From NCBI RefSeq assembly GCF_030326305.1, contig NZ_JACAKB010000020.1, positions 1 through 64,000 of the forward strand: DNA of 64,000 bases. The letters run 5' to 3'. The DNA is from Myroides odoratimimus (GTDB lineage Bacteria > Bacteroidota > Bacteroidia > Flavobacteriales > Flavobacteriaceae). Shown here one piece after another: positions 42,895 to 52,286 of the stretch; within the stretch, counting starts at the first letter, position 1; the number at the start of each line of letters is the position of its first letter. A program made the position numbers and the translations under genes. Below the pieces are notes generated by a model. That model made no database searches. It saw only the letters and a program-made list of their open reading frames with translations, and was not told where the DNA came from.

Positions 42895-43100
42895 TTTGTC
42901 AGTTTGTGTTTGGTTAACTTGTTGTTAATTAGTATTGTATTTCAAAATTATACTTTTTTTGTTATCGCTGTATATCTGAATTAAATTTATACAATAGAAT
43001 GTTTTTTTGATAAAGAACCAATTATAGAAAGATTAATATTTGATTCTCTTGTAACATATCCCCATACAACGTATCTAAATTACAAAACCAATCAACACAC
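42895..43100. other. Spacer upstream of the sigma factor gene
   Basis: AT-rich spacer. TTGTAACA (43049-43056) and CGTATC (43070-43075) resemble an ECF-sigma promoter, but the gap between AAC and CGT is 14 bases, shorter than the usual 16 or so. It might be an autoregulatory promoter; I give it low weight. Confidence 0.3.
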
Positions 43101-43589
43101 ATGAGTAAGTATAAAGAAACATTTGAGTCGCTCTATGAACAATATTGGCAACGAATTTATCGATTGGCTCTAGGGTATGTTAACGATGTGGATTGGGCTA
43201 AAGATATAGCACAAGAGACATTCGTTAATGTGTGGAATCAGTTGCCCAAGTTTAGAGCTGATTCAGGCTATGGTACATGGATATACCGGATCACTGTAAA
43301 TATCTGTTTAAGGCAAATAGAACGGAGTAAAAAAGTCATGCCTGATGAAAACAAGATAAGACAGAGCAAAAGTGTAGAGGAGGAGTACAAAGAAACCAAT
43401 ACTCAAAAACTCTATCAAGCCATTAGTGAACTCACAGAGATTAATAGAATTATTATTTCGCTGACTCTAGAGGGGGTGGATCAAAAACAGATTGCTGATG
43501 TGACAGGACTTACACATGCTAATGTGCGTACTAGAGTACATCGTATTAAAGAAGAACTATATCAAAAACTCAATAACTATGGAAAGTAA
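43101..43589 (+). CDS. ECF sigma factor
   Basis: This 162-residue RNA polymerase sigma factor has region 2 (about 20-90: DWAKDIAQETFVNVWNQLPK, FRADSGYGTWIYRITVN) and region 4 (about 105-160: LTLEGVDQKQIADVTGLTHA, VRTRVHRIKEEL). The stop overlaps by 11 bases the start of a membrane-protein gene, which is the usual place for the cognate anti-sigma factor. Confidence 0.95.
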   Translation: MSKYKETFESLYEQYWQRIYRLALGYVNDVDWAKDIAQETFVNVWNQLPKFRADSGYGTWIYRITVNICLRQIERSKKVMPDENKIRQSKSVEEEYKETNTQKLYQAISELTEINRIIISLTLEGVDQKQIADVTGLTHANVRTRVHRIKEELYQKLNNYGK

Positions 43590-44187
43590 TCAAGTAAATT
43601 TAGAACAGCTTTGGGCTATTCCGAGAGTAGAACACAGCGATATTAAGGAAGTTTATCAGTCTATAGATACCTATCGTTTAAAGAAAGTAAAGATGAATTG
43701 GGCTCTAGCTATAATAGGAGTGTTTACTATAGGATGGATTATCGGGATTAATGTACTATTAAAAGGAACAGTGTTCTATGGATCTATTTGGGTAGTATTA
43801 GGGAGTATAATTTGTGTTTTAGCAATCATAATGTTTATGACGAGTTATTATCGCTTAAATGGTTTAATACCAAGCTCTATATTAACACAGACTACAAGTG
43901 ATTATATTGTATTGTTGACAAAAGAAAAGAAACAACAATTACAATTGTCTAAAGTATGGATGAATGTATATATTTTACTTTTTATAGTTGGGATAGCTAT
44001 ATACTCTTATCCATTTATAGACATGGTAGATACTGCAATATCGATAGGGTATTATATTGTATTAGCAGGATATTATGCTGTATTAGGGATTTGGGCCGGA
44101 GTGAATATGTATTGGAATAAAAAGATGAATTCAAAAAAGATAGTGAAGCTAGAGCAAATGATTAAAGCTCTCCAAGCTATTCAATAA
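43579..44187 (+). CDS. Membrane protein, putative anti-sigma partner
   Basis: The open frame begins at 43516, but the ATG at 43579 (MESNQVNLEQLWAIPRVEHS) fits an overlapping start with the sigma gene. The 202-residue protein has a soluble N-terminus of about 35 residues and four likely membrane helices (two hairpins, about 40-90 and 130-175). It lacks the HxxxCxxC motif of ZAS anti-sigma factors. Translational coupling supports the anti-sigma role; the sequence does not prove it. Confidence 0.65.
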   Translation: MESNQVNLEQLWAIPRVEHSDIKEVYQSIDTYRLKKVKMNWALAIIGVFTIGWIIGINVLLKGTVFYGSIWVVLGSIICVLAIIMFMTSYYRLNGLIPSSILTQTTSDYIVLLTKEKKQQLQLSKVWMNVYILLFIVGIAIYSYPFIDMVDTAISIGYYIVLAGYYAVLGIWAGVNMYWNKKMNSKKIVKLEQMIKALQAIQ

Positions 44188-44189
44188 AA

Positions 44190-44222
44190 AAAGTAAAGCC
44201 ACCTTATGGGTGGCTTTGTATT
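44190..44222. terminator. Bidirectional terminator
   Basis: AAAGCCACC (44195-44203) pairs with GGTGGCTTT (44209-44217). A-run on the left and T residues on the right serve the converging genes on both sides. Confidence 0.85.
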
Positions 44223-44251
44223 TTAAATCGTTTTCAGGTGCAAAAAAGTAA

Positions 44252-44749
44252 TTAGAATTTGTAACGTACTGCAATACCGAAATCTGCATAAATACCATCG
44301 CGGTAACTGTCATTTAAGTAGATCTCTGGACGCAGGTCTAAGGCTACTTGTATTGGAAATTCAGGGAAAGTGTATTCTACTCCTACAGTACCTGTGATTA
44401 GTCCGAATGCTCCACTATCAGAGTGTTTTCTTTTTCCTTCGTAGTAGCTAGAGTTCCATGTACCTACTGCAGCTCCTACACCAGCATACCAATCGAAGTT
44501 TCCTTCAATATTCCAAACCCATTGATAAATACCTGTAAGTTTTACAGCATCAAAGTCATTGTTGTTTCTCCAACCAAGATCTAATTCTAAACGGTTGTTT
44601 TTAGATAAGTCTCTCTGGTAAGAGATCTCTGTACCTAAACCGTGGTTTCCTCCAAAACGCAAACCTAATGCGTTTTTTGGTCCTTTTTGTGCTTGAGCAG
44701 TAAAAGCTACCGCTACAACAAGAGCAGCTGAAAGCAATAATTTTTTCAT
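44252..44749 (-). CDS. Small outer membrane beta-barrel protein
   Basis: The start MKKLLLSAALVVAVAFTAQAQ gives a good signal peptide; upstream codons are discarded. The 165-residue protein has strands such as ALGLRFGGNHGLGTEISYQR, NFDWYAGVGAAVG and IQVALDLRPEIYL, ending GIAVRYKF. It is an OmpX/OmpA-barrel-like protein of about eight strands. Function is unknown. Confidence 0.82.
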   Translation of the reverse strand: MKKLLLSAALVVAVAFTAQAQKGPKNALGLRFGGNHGLGTEISYQRDLSKNNRLELDLGWRNNNDFDAVKLTGIYQWVWNIEGNFDWYAGVGAAVGTWNSSYYEGKRKHSDSGAFGLITGTVGVEYTFPEFPIQVALDLRPEIYLNDSYRDGIYADFGIAVRYKF

Positions 44750-45107
44750 TGTAATGTTTTGTTTTTTTTGCATTTCAAAAGTAGTACAAAATGTGTGTGA
44801 ATTCAAACTAAATAAGCAGGAGTGCCTTGTTATGGCATTAAATACGGCTACTCATAAGGCTTAAATGTTTAATAAGAATAAGTTAGTTGTTTTTAAAAAA
44901 GAAATAAAAAAATGTGGACTTAACAGATTGTAGTAGAATTATAAGAGGATTAGGAGCTAATTTGTAAATTATTGTAAAAAATGTGACAAGTTTTAAAATT
45001 GCTACTTTTCTATAGGAAGAGCAAAATTACTTTTCTACAATCAATTATTTGACTTATCTTACGTTAGTACTTTATAGTGTCTATTATCTAACTAAATATA
45101 TTATTAT
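44750..45107. other. Divergent spacer, no gene seen
   Basis: AT-rich region with promoters presumably for both flanking genes. TTTGACTTATCTTACGTTAG near 45048 recalls half of a Fnr-type box but is not palindromic enough to call. Confidence 0.4.
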
Positions 45108-46070
45108 ATGACTATACAAGAATTTAAAAATAGCCTAACATTACCGATTGTAGTATCTCCTATGTTTATCGTTTCTGGAACGAAGTTAGTGATCGAGTGT
45201 TGTAAAAATGGAATCGTAGGTACATTCCCTGCTTTGAATGGAAGAAGTTCAGAGGATTTTGAAAAGATGTTAGTTGAGGTAACAACAGAATTAGCAGCCT
45301 TTGAGAAAGAGACAGGTATTAAGCCTGCTCCATTTGGGGTAAACTTAATCGTGAATAAGACCAACCCAAGAGTGATGCCTGATTTACAATTGTGTGTTAA
45401 GTATAAAGTGCCTTTAGTGATTACCTCATTAGGAGCAGTGAAGGATCTAGTAGATGCGGTACATAGTTATGGTGGGTTAGTCTTCCATGATATTGTGAAG
45501 AAAAGACATGCTGAGAAAGCAGCAGAAGCGGGTGTAGATGGATTAATATGTGTAGCTGCAGGAGCAGGAGGTCATGCTGGTACTGCGAGTCCTTTTGCCT
45601 TATTAACTGAGGTAAAGAGCTTTTTTAAAGGAGCAGTATTATTAGCAGGAAGTATAGATACAGGAAGTGATGTATTAGCAGCGCAGACTATGGGGGCTGA
45701 TATGGCCTATATGGGAACTCGTTTTATAGCAACTAATGAATGTTTAGCTGTAGACGAATATAAGCAAATGATTGTTGACTCAGGTATAGATGATATTATG
45801 TATACAGATGGAGTATCTGGTGTGAATGCTAACTTTTTAAAACCTAGTATAGAAAAGGCTGGAATAGATCTATCAGAGAAGAAAGAAGAGGATTTTTCTA
45901 AATTAACAGGAGAGCATGCGAAGGCATGGAAAGATATTTGGTCTGCTGGGCATGGTACAGCAGGTATCGATAAAGTACTTAGTGTTAAAGATCTTGTTAG
46001 TCAGTTAAAAGAAGAATATAAAAATGCACTGAGTAAGAATGCTGATATTCAGAAGAATATTAAGTTTTAA
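45108..46070 (+). CDS. Nitronate monooxygenase-like flavoprotein
   Basis: This 320-residue TIM-barrel protein has ICVAAGAGGHAGTASPF, the FMN-phosphate and catalytic His region of nitronate monooxygenases. PIVVSPMFIVSGTKLVIECC at the start and AQTMGADMAYMGTRFIAT near 200 are typical as well. It oxidises nitronates or acts on related substrates using FMN and O2. It stands alone, followed by a strong terminator. It could also be a related NAD(P)H:quinone-type member. Confidence 0.9.
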   Translation: MTIQEFKNSLTLPIVVSPMFIVSGTKLVIECCKNGIVGTFPALNGRSSEDFEKMLVEVTTELAAFEKETGIKPAPFGVNLIVNKTNPRVMPDLQLCVKYKVPLVITSLGAVKDLVDAVHSYGGLVFHDIVKKRHAEKAAEAGVDGLICVAAGAGGHAGTASPFALLTEVKSFFKGAVLLAGSIDTGSDVLAAQTMGADMAYMGTRFIATNECLAVDEYKQMIVDSGIDDIMYTDGVSGVNANFLKPSIEKAGIDLSEKKEEDFSKLTGEHAKAWKDIWSAGHGTAGIDKVLSVKDLVSQLKEEYKNALSKNADIQKNIKF

Positions 46071-46094
46071 GACCATATCATTTGATGAATATAC

Positions 46095-46130
46095 AAAAAG
46101 AACAGCTCCCAAAAGGAGCTGTTCTTTTTT
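46095..46130. terminator. Terminator between converging genes
   Basis: AAAGAACAGCTCC (46097-46109) pairs with GGAGCTGTTCTTT, with A-run and T-run on the two sides, so it can serve the flavoprotein gene and the TonB receptor gene. Confidence 0.88.
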
Positions 46131-46162
46131 ACTAATTATATAGTTGTATGATCATTTTAGAT

Positions 46163-48313
46163 TTAGTATCTAAACGATAATCCTAGTGTGTAGTATCTAC
46201 CATTCCCTCTTGCATATTCTGCATCTCTAGCTACTATCATAGAAGAGGATGTATAATACGATTTGTCAAATAGGTTTTCTACTCCTAATGTTAATTGTAT
46301 AGATTTGTTGTATTGATAGGTAGCATTGAAGTTAAAAAGGTCAATAGGAGATACTTTACCTTCCCCTTCATTATAAACTAATACTCCTAACTTATTAGGC
46401 TTAGGTTCAAATTTATCTCGTTTAGAGGTATGGGTATAGTATAAGTTTAACCATAAATTATCAATAGGAGTGACTGTTGTAAATAAGCTTAGTTTAGGCG
46501 CAGCAATATTTAAACCACTCATATAAGTATCATAACTACCACTGTTGTTAGATTTCATTTTTCCTTCATAGCTCGAAAAACTTCCTCCTATAGTTGCCCA
46601 GCTGATAGGTTTACCATCTAGAGCGATCTCAATACCATTGATTCTTTGTGGACTTCTCACTACTTCCCAGAATCCTCCTTCACCTGCCTGAAGATCACTA
46701 CCTAGTTTAGCGATAGACCAGAAATAAGCTATTCTAAAGTTCCAATTATTTGCTATCTGTGAGGTGAATCCTACTTCATAGTTATTCGTTACTACAGGAT
46801 CTGTTTCTATTTTAGAGACAACATTGCTTTTAGCATTTCTAAGTATACGACCTAAATCATAAATTGATAATCCTTGAGAAAATGAAACATAAGGAGTGAA
46901 TTCTTCTATTACTTTGTATTGTAATGCAGCATTAAATAGTGCTTTATCATAATCTAAGTTTCCTCCCTTTATCGCTAACCACTGTTGCCCTTTTCTTAAA
47001 GGAATTGTTTTATAGTCAGGTACCTTTACGTGAATATTATCATATCTCACCCCAGCTTTAAGAGTTAGGTTTTCGTAGAATACAGTACGGGTTTGTAAAT
47101 ATCCAGCACTGTTGTATGCTTTTAATTCAGGAACCCATAATCGCCCATCAACAAGGGGCTGGCTAGTTTTGTCAATTAAGAAATCACCTTCTATAATATA
47201 GTTTGTTCTGATATTATCAGTGAAGTTTAGTTTAGAGATGATACTTAATCTAGCACTAATTTTCTCTGCTTTAATAGTTGCTTGACCACCTGTTTCTTCC
47301 CATCGTGGAGATTTAGGATTATGCTCTCTGTAGTCAAATAAAGTATATAGTTTTTGCCCAAATACCGAAGCCTCTAAATCAACATTGTCCAAGATATTTT
47401 TGCTTGAGAACTTTAGATATCCATTGTGATTGTACTTAGTACCTTCATTTTCAGCTAATGGGTTTTTAGTACCGATAACCCCTTGTTGTGGAGATACGAG
47501 GTATTTTCCTCCCTTTGCGATTAGATCTGTGTTTTGTAATGCACTGTAGTAGTTATACATTGCTTCTAATCGATTGTTATCATTAAAGTCATAACCTATC
47601 TTAGCTAATAGATTTTGTGTTGTTACTTCTCCTAATCCATAACGAGGAGAGATATAATCTCCTTCACCATCTATCGCTCGTCCAGATTTAATGATGTTGC
47701 CATTGATTAAGTAATCGATTTGTTTTAGTCTACCAGAGAACTGTTGGTTTAATTGATACCCATGTGTATTGTTGTTTTTAGTAGAAGTAGCATCAGATAA
47801 GGCTATAGAAGTGCTTCCACTAAAAGTTTTGTTTTGATTCGCTTTTTTCGTGATAAAGTTCACAATACCTCCAGCACCTCCATTGCCGTAAAGAGAAGTG
47901 GCTCCTTCGATTACCTCAATGCGTTCGATTGCATAAGGACTTATAGTACGAAGATCTCTGTCTGTGTTGCGCAGTGGAGTACTCTGTGGTACACCATCTA
48001 TTAAGACTAGTATCTGTCTACCACGGATAGTTTGACTTCTATTACTAGTAGTATTAGAGCTCAACCCTATAGAAGGCACTGCAAGACCTAGTATAACTGA
48101 CATATCAGGATTTAATTGAGCATAACTTTCTATTTCTTTTTGAGTAATGACAATAACAGAACTTGAGCTATTGCGTTTTATCTCTGGTAATCTTGTAGTA
48201 GATACGATAATTTCTTCTAGCTGCTCATCGCTTTTTTTTGTTTCTTGTTCTTGCGCTAGTATTGTAGAACTGGTTAGAAGTAGAGTGAGTAGTGTAATTT
48301 TTTTTACATTCAT
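46163..48313 (-). CDS. TonB-dependent outer membrane receptor
   Basis: This 716-residue protein has a signal peptide (1-20), a plug domain (about 30-170: IEEIIVSTTRLPEIKRNS-like start, TIRGRQILVLIDGVPQSTPL, IEVIEGATSLYGNGGAGGIV) and a long beta-barrel ending LGLSFRY. It resembles siderophore or haem receptors more than SusC (no N-terminal carboxypeptidase-like domain). It imports a large ligand using TonB energy. No substrate genes are next to it. Confidence 0.92.
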   Translation of the reverse strand: MNVKKITLLTLLLTSSTILAQEQETKKSDEQLEEIIVSTTRLPEIKRNSSSSVIVITQKEIESYAQLNPDMSVILGLAVPSIGLSSNTTSNRSQTIRGRQILVLIDGVPQSTPLRNTDRDLRTISPYAIERIEVIEGATSLYGNGGAGGIVNFITKKANQNKTFSGSTSIALSDATSTKNNNTHGYQLNQQFSGRLKQIDYLINGNIIKSGRAIDGEGDYISPRYGLGEVTTQNLLAKIGYDFNDNNRLEAMYNYYSALQNTDLIAKGGKYLVSPQQGVIGTKNPLAENEGTKYNHNGYLKFSSKNILDNVDLEASVFGQKLYTLFDYREHNPKSPRWEETGGQATIKAEKISARLSIISKLNFTDNIRTNYIIEGDFLIDKTSQPLVDGRLWVPELKAYNSAGYLQTRTVFYENLTLKAGVRYDNIHVKVPDYKTIPLRKGQQWLAIKGGNLDYDKALFNAALQYKVIEEFTPYVSFSQGLSIYDLGRILRNAKSNVVSKIETDPVVTNNYEVGFTSQIANNWNFRIAYFWSIAKLGSDLQAGEGGFWEVVRSPQRINGIEIALDGKPISWATIGGSFSSYEGKMKSNNSGSYDTYMSGLNIAAPKLSLFTTVTPIDNLWLNLYYTHTSKRDKFEPKPNKLGVLVYNEGEGKVSPIDLFNFNATYQYNKSIQLTLGVENLFDKSYYTSSSMIVARDAEYARGNGRYYTLGLSFRY

Positions 48314-48617
48314 TTTTTTATGTTTTAATTAGAATGTAAAGGTATATACATGATGTTATTTAGAATTGGTTTAAATAGATTTTTATAAAATATTGAATTG
48401 CTAAGAGGTCATATGTGTGATATATGCGAATAATCTTTTTATTTTTTTTTGGATGTGTTTTTTTTATCAATTTGTAGTGTGAAATATTTAATAGACTCAG
48501 TTTATAGAAATCAAATATTTAATTTTTAAAGGCTGTAATTTTAAATGAATATTGCTATAATTGATAAGATGATTGAGTCTGTAATTGCTGCTTTTAGAGT
48601 CGAGTATACTTATGTAA
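48314..48617. other. Divergent spacer upstream of receptor
   Basis: AT-rich spacer holding the receptor promoter. I see no Fur-like box or riboswitch on the minus strand. Confidence 0.4.
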
Positions 48618-48648
48618 TTTGCATTTCTTCAAAAAACGATTATCTTTG
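48618..48648 (+). promoter_or_regulatory. Bacteroidota promoter of SAM-riboswitch transcript
   Basis: TTTG (48618-48621), a 19-base spacer, then TATCTTTG (48641-48648) fit the TTTG-N19-TAnnTTTG consensus exactly. The SAM aptamer starts just 7 bases further on. Confidence 0.8.
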
Positions 48649-48654
48649 TCTTTT

Positions 48655-48786
48655 AATTATCAAGAATTCTACTTAATAAGTAGAATAGCAACCTGCAACA
48701 ACAAGCAAGGTGCTGCAATCGATAAGCCAGAAATGGAAAAAATGTTGTTTACTTCCTTAGTAAGTTTTATTTCTACCAATCTGGCA
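48655..48786 (+). promoter_or_regulatory. SAM riboswitch (SAM-I clan, compact) before NhaC-type transporter
   Basis: Conserved S-box words occur in order: TTATCAAGA (48657-48665), AGCAACC (48687-48693), AAGGTGCTGCAATC (48707-48720) and GATAAG (48721-48726). P1 pairs TTATC with GATAA. P2 is a simple hairpin (ATTCTACTT/AAGTAGAAT) without the long kink-turn arm of classical SAM-I, and P4 is very short. Downstream, GCCAGA (48726-48731) can pair with TCTGGC (48780-48785), a likely expression-platform helix. Binding SAM would shut down transporter expression. Confidence 0.78.
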
Positions 48787-48813
48787 AATTATTTGTAATA
48801 ACATTATTATTAA

Positions 48814-50115
48814 ATGAAAGCTATGTCAGATAACAAGTTTTACACTTTTATTCCTTTTTTTATTTTTATTGCCATCTTTTTAGGCTCAGGTATACTATTA
48901 GGTGATTTTTATAAAATACCATCTCCTATAGCAATATTTGTCGGAGTGGTATCCGCATTTTTATTATTTTATAAAACACCAATGCAAGAGAAAGTTATTT
49001 CTCTTATTCAAGGATGTGGAGATAGTAAGATTATCACGATGTGTATTATCTATTTATTGGCTGGTGCTTTTGCGACAGTGACTAAATCAATAGGAGGAGT
49101 AGACACGATGGTAAATATTGGACTTAGTGTAGTGCCAATAGAATATCTAGCTATTGGAATCTTTGTAATTGCTTGTTTTTTATCTTTAGCGATAGGTACC
49201 TCTGTTGGAACTATTGTAGCCTTAGGACCTATTGTAGTGGGGTTAGCCGAGAAATCAGGGACTTCTATGGGGCTATTATGTGGAACGCTATTAGGAGGGG
49301 CGATGTTTGGGGATAACCTTTCTATTATATCAGATACAACGATTACAGCTACACAAACGGTGGGATGTGAGATGAAAGATAAGTTTAGAGCTAACTTTAA
49401 ATTAGCATTACCAGCCGCTTTAATTACGATAGTAGGTTTATTCTTTATGAGTGGAGGGGCTACAGATGTAGCCTTAGAGCTAGGAGATACAAGTAATTTT
49501 TGGGTAATTATCCCTTATATATTAATTATCGTACTAGCCTTAGTAGGAGTACAAGTATTCGTAGCTTTATTTATCAGTATTTTGGTAGCGGGAATTATTG
49601 GGCTTGTTCAAGCGGATTTTGATGTATTAGGTTTTGCTAATTTGACGTATGAAGGCTTTGTTTCTATGAATGAGATATTCTTATTGTCTATGTTGACAGG
49701 AGGATTGGCGAAGATGGTAGAAGATCAGGGGGGGATTCAATGGCTGTTAAAACAAATGAAGAAGCTGATGAAATCTCCTAAAGGGGCTGAGTTCGGTATT
49801 GCAGGATTAGTGTCATCGATAGGAGTGTGTTTAGCTAATAATACAGTTTCTATCTTGGTAGCAGGTAATCTAGCTAGGGATATTGCTACAGAGTATGAAT
49901 TAGAAAGACCACGCGTTGCTTCTATATTAGATATTTTCGCTTGTATTATTCAAGGCATCTTACCTTATGGAGCACAGATACTGATCTTATTAAGTTTTAC
50001 TAATGGACAGATAGATTATCTAGATTTGATGAAATATTCGTATTACTTTGTTGCTCTGTTGATTATCACGTTAACTTATATGATTTTTTTGAGAAAAAGT
50101 ACACAAACAGCATAA
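48814..50115 (+). CDS. NhaC-family transporter, likely methionine uptake (MetT-like)
   Basis: This 433-residue protein has about 11-12 membrane helices and NhaC-family features: LSLAIGTSVGTIVALGPIV, GGAMFGDNLSIISDTTITAT and SIGVCLANNTVSILVAGNLA. The family includes Na+/H+ antiporters and S-box-controlled methionine transporters. The SAM riboswitch in front favours methionine (or a precursor) as substrate. That is inference from regulation, since the fold alone does not tell. Confidence 0.88.
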   Translation: MKAMSDNKFYTFIPFFIFIAIFLGSGILLGDFYKIPSPIAIFVGVVSAFLLFYKTPMQEKVISLIQGCGDSKIITMCIIYLLAGAFATVTKSIGGVDTMVNIGLSVVPIEYLAIGIFVIACFLSLAIGTSVGTIVALGPIVVGLAEKSGTSMGLLCGTLLGGAMFGDNLSIISDTTITATQTVGCEMKDKFRANFKLALPAALITIVGLFFMSGGATDVALELGDTSNFWVIIPYILIIVLALVGVQVFVALFISILVAGIIGLVQADFDVLGFANLTYEGFVSMNEIFLLSMLTGGLAKMVEDQGGIQWLLKQMKKLMKSPKGAEFGIAGLVSSIGVCLANNTVSILVAGNLARDIATEYELERPRVASILDIFACIIQGILPYGAQILILLSFTNGQIDYLDLMKYSYYFVALLIITLTYMIFLRKSTQTA

Positions 50116-50183
50116 AAGGGGCGTGAGAAAATACAAATTGTTTATATTTGTCCTCGGTTCAAATACAAAAATTGGATTTACAC

Positions 50184-50930
50184 ATGAAATTATTAGAAGG
50201 TAAAATCGCTATTATCACTGGTGCTACAAGAGGAATCGGTAGAGGAGTAGCTTTAGCATATGCTCAACAAGGAGCAAGTGTTGCATTCACATATAGTTCT
50301 TCTGCTCAGGCAGCTGTAGAATTAGAGCAAGAATTAACAGCTTTAGGTGTTAAGGCAAAAGGATATCAATCAAATGCAGCTGAATATACAGCAGCAGAAC
50401 AATTGGTAGAAGAGATTTTAAAAGAATTCGGAAACATTGATATTTTAGTTAATAACGCTGGTATTACTAAAGATAACTTATTAATGAGAATGTCTGAAGC
50501 AGATTTTGATGCTGTAATTGAAGTGAACTTGAAGTCTGTATTTAATATGACAAAAGCTGTTCAACGCACAATGCTTAAAAACAGAAAAGGGTCTATTATC
50601 AATATGAGTTCTGTAGTAGGAGTAAAAGGAAATGCTGGACAAGCGAACTATGCTGCTTCTAAAGCTGGAGTTATTGGATTCTCTAAATCTATCGCATTAG
50701 AGTTAGGTTCTCGTAATATCCGTTGTAACGTTGTTGCTCCTGGATTTATTGAAACAGAGATGACTGGTAAACTTCCTGAAGATGTAGTAAAAGGATGGAG
50801 AGATGCTATTCCATTAAAACGTGGAGGTACTCCAGAAGATATCGCAAATACTTGTGTATTCTTAGGTTCTGATATGTCTGCTTATATCACTGGTCAAGTG
50901 ATTAATGTAGATGGTGGAATGCTTACTTAA
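50184..50930 (+). CDS. fabG: 3-oxoacyl-ACP reductase FabG
   Basis: The frame opens at 50148, but MKLLEGKIAIITGATRGIG (50184) is the family start; the 248-residue length is canonical. TGATRGIGRG binds NADPH, VNNAGITKDNLLMRM and NMSSVVG supply the catalytic Asn and Ser, and YAASKAG the Tyr and Lys. It carries out the first reduction in fatty-acid elongation. A TATATTTG box at 50143-50150 may be its own promoter. A terminator follows. Confidence 0.96.
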   Translation: MKLLEGKIAIITGATRGIGRGVALAYAQQGASVAFTYSSSAQAAVELEQELTALGVKAKGYQSNAAEYTAAEQLVEEILKEFGNIDILVNNAGITKDNLLMRMSEADFDAVIEVNLKSVFNMTKAVQRTMLKNRKGSIINMSSVVGVKGNAGQANYAASKAGVIGFSKSIALELGSRNIRCNVVAPGFIETEMTGKLPEDVVKGWRDAIPLKRGGTPEDIANTCVFLGSDMSAYITGQVINVDGGMLT

Positions 50931-50952
50931 GAGTGAACACATAACCATATAT

Positions 50953-50986
50953 AAAGGCTATCTGAGTAATCAGGTAGCCTTTTTTA
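50953..50986 (+). terminator. Terminator of fabG
   Basis: AAGGCTATCTG (50954-50964) pairs with CAGGTAGCCTT (50971-50981) with one G-T pair, followed by TTTT. Confidence 0.88.
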
Positions 50987-51045
50987 GTTTCAACACTAAT
51001 TATTTTTTGTCTTTTAGGGAATACTCAGTACTTTTAAATAAAAAA

Positions 51046-51714
51046 ATGAAGAAGGTATTAGATAAAGGAGTAGCAGTAGGAAAACAAGGCCTTAAGTCAT
51101 TTAGAATCGTGTTTATATGTTTGATTCGATGGCTAAGCATGATGATGGTAGGTGTATTTTTGTCTCTTTGGATTTTTTTCTATTCAATGAGCAAGATTTA
51201 TCAGTTGAGAAAAGGAAGTGAAGCACAAGGCTTTTGGGATAACTTCACAGCTTTTTTTAGCGATATAAACTATTCTGTGATTATCATCTTTCTCTTACAA
51301 GTAGTGATGATTATCGCCTATTTCTATGTAGCTAATAAATATGCTATTCAGAAGGCAATCTCTTTATTATGGGAGAGGCAAGGAAGTGTATTTATTACCA
51401 ATTACGTGGCTCAGTTGATGGAATATCTACATCAGAAAAAACCTACACTGTTTGGAAGTCAACCTGATAAAGAAGCGATACAGAGAGAGCTAATAGCGCT
51501 TAATGAAGATAATCATGTAGCGGGTATGGTACAACGAAAAACGACAAACTACGTCCTTTCAAATGCTAAATTAGGCAATGGGCCTTCTACTTTGTTACAA
51601 CAGTTGACAACACTTCGTTTTAATCCTTTAGCGTTACTTCCTGGACTATGGATGTTTTATGCCTTAGTAGGGATACAAATCTTGTTTATATTGTATATTT
51701 ACTATAGATATTAG
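51046..51714 (+). CDS. Membrane protein of unknown function
   Basis: The frame is open from 50911, inside fabG, but the fabG terminator lies in that part, so I use the ATG at 51046 (222 residues). It has two N-terminal membrane helices (about 20-45 and 80-105), a soluble middle (about 110-180) and a C-terminal helix (about 195-215). The family is not recognised. It shares strand and a 29-bp gap with the next membrane gene. Confidence 0.6.
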   Translation: MKKVLDKGVAVGKQGLKSFRIVFICLIRWLSMMMVGVFLSLWIFFYSMSKIYQLRKGSEAQGFWDNFTAFFSDINYSVIIIFLLQVVMIIAYFYVANKYAIQKAISLLWERQGSVFITNYVAQLMEYLHQKKPTLFGSQPDKEAIQRELIALNEDNHVAGMVQRKTTNYVLSNAKLGNGPSTLLQQLTTLRFNPLALLPGLWMFYALVGIQILFILYIYYRY

Positions 51715-51743
51715 ATGGTTAAAATAATATAGAAATAAATGTT

Positions 51744-52280
51744 ATGAAAATAGGAAATGATACAATAGGTATAAGTAATAGTGATAAGATAACAATATTA
51801 GCTTTCTTCTTTATAGTATATGTGTTGATAATGCTTCTTTTTGACTGGTTATTCGATGGAGCTATTAAAAGTTGGGAGAACTATCTTTTAAAAGGGTTGG
51901 TGTATAGTATTGTACTTTCTGTATTGATGTATTACGCTATTAAGACCTTGACCAAAAAAGTGGAACTAAAGCTACAAATACCATTAGCAGAAGGAGAAGA
52001 GCTAGAAGTATACGGAGTAGCTAATATGTTCTTAGGTAAAGAAGCCTTAGGGGGTAAACTGGGCTTGACAGAAGACACCTTAGTGTTTCACTCTCATAAG
52101 TTTAATATACAGAAGAGTACGGTGCGTATCCCTTTTGAAGATATTAAGACGATCAAGCCTTGTAGAGTGATGTGGTTGCTTAATAATGGAATAGAAGTAC
52201 AGACTGCCACAGACCGATGTGTATTTGTGGTCAATGATAGAAAAACGTGGTTAGAGGTTATTCAGAAAAAGATAAAGTAG
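51744..52280 (+). CDS. Membrane protein with GRAM/PH-like domain
   Basis: This 178-residue protein has two N-terminal membrane helices (about 15-38 and 48-68). A C-terminal PH/GRAM-like beta domain follows (about 75-178), including GVANMFLGKEALGGKLGLTE, DTLVFHSHKFNIQ and VRIPFEDIKTIKP. Such domains bind lipids or act as folding units at membranes. Function is unknown. Confidence 0.65.
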   Translation: MKIGNDTIGISNSDKITILAFFFIVYVLIMLLFDWLFDGAIKSWENYLLKGLVYSIVLSVLMYYAIKTLTKKVELKLQIPLAEGEELEVYGVANMFLGKEALGGKLGLTEDTLVFHSHKFNIQKSTVRIPFEDIKTIKPCRVMWLLNNGIEVQTATDRCVFVVNDRKTWLEVIQKKIK

Positions 52281-52286
52281 CACGAG

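Noticed and set aside
43049-43075. ECF autoregulatory promoter before the sigma gene
   Set aside because: TTGTAACA and CGTATC look right, but the gap between AAC and CGT is 14 bases, too short for most ECF promoters, and no second copy of the motif was found in the window.
45046-45067. Fnr-type box upstream of the nitronate monooxygenase-like gene
   Set aside because: TTTGACTTATCTTACGTTAG has one good half only and no TTTG box at the expected distance.
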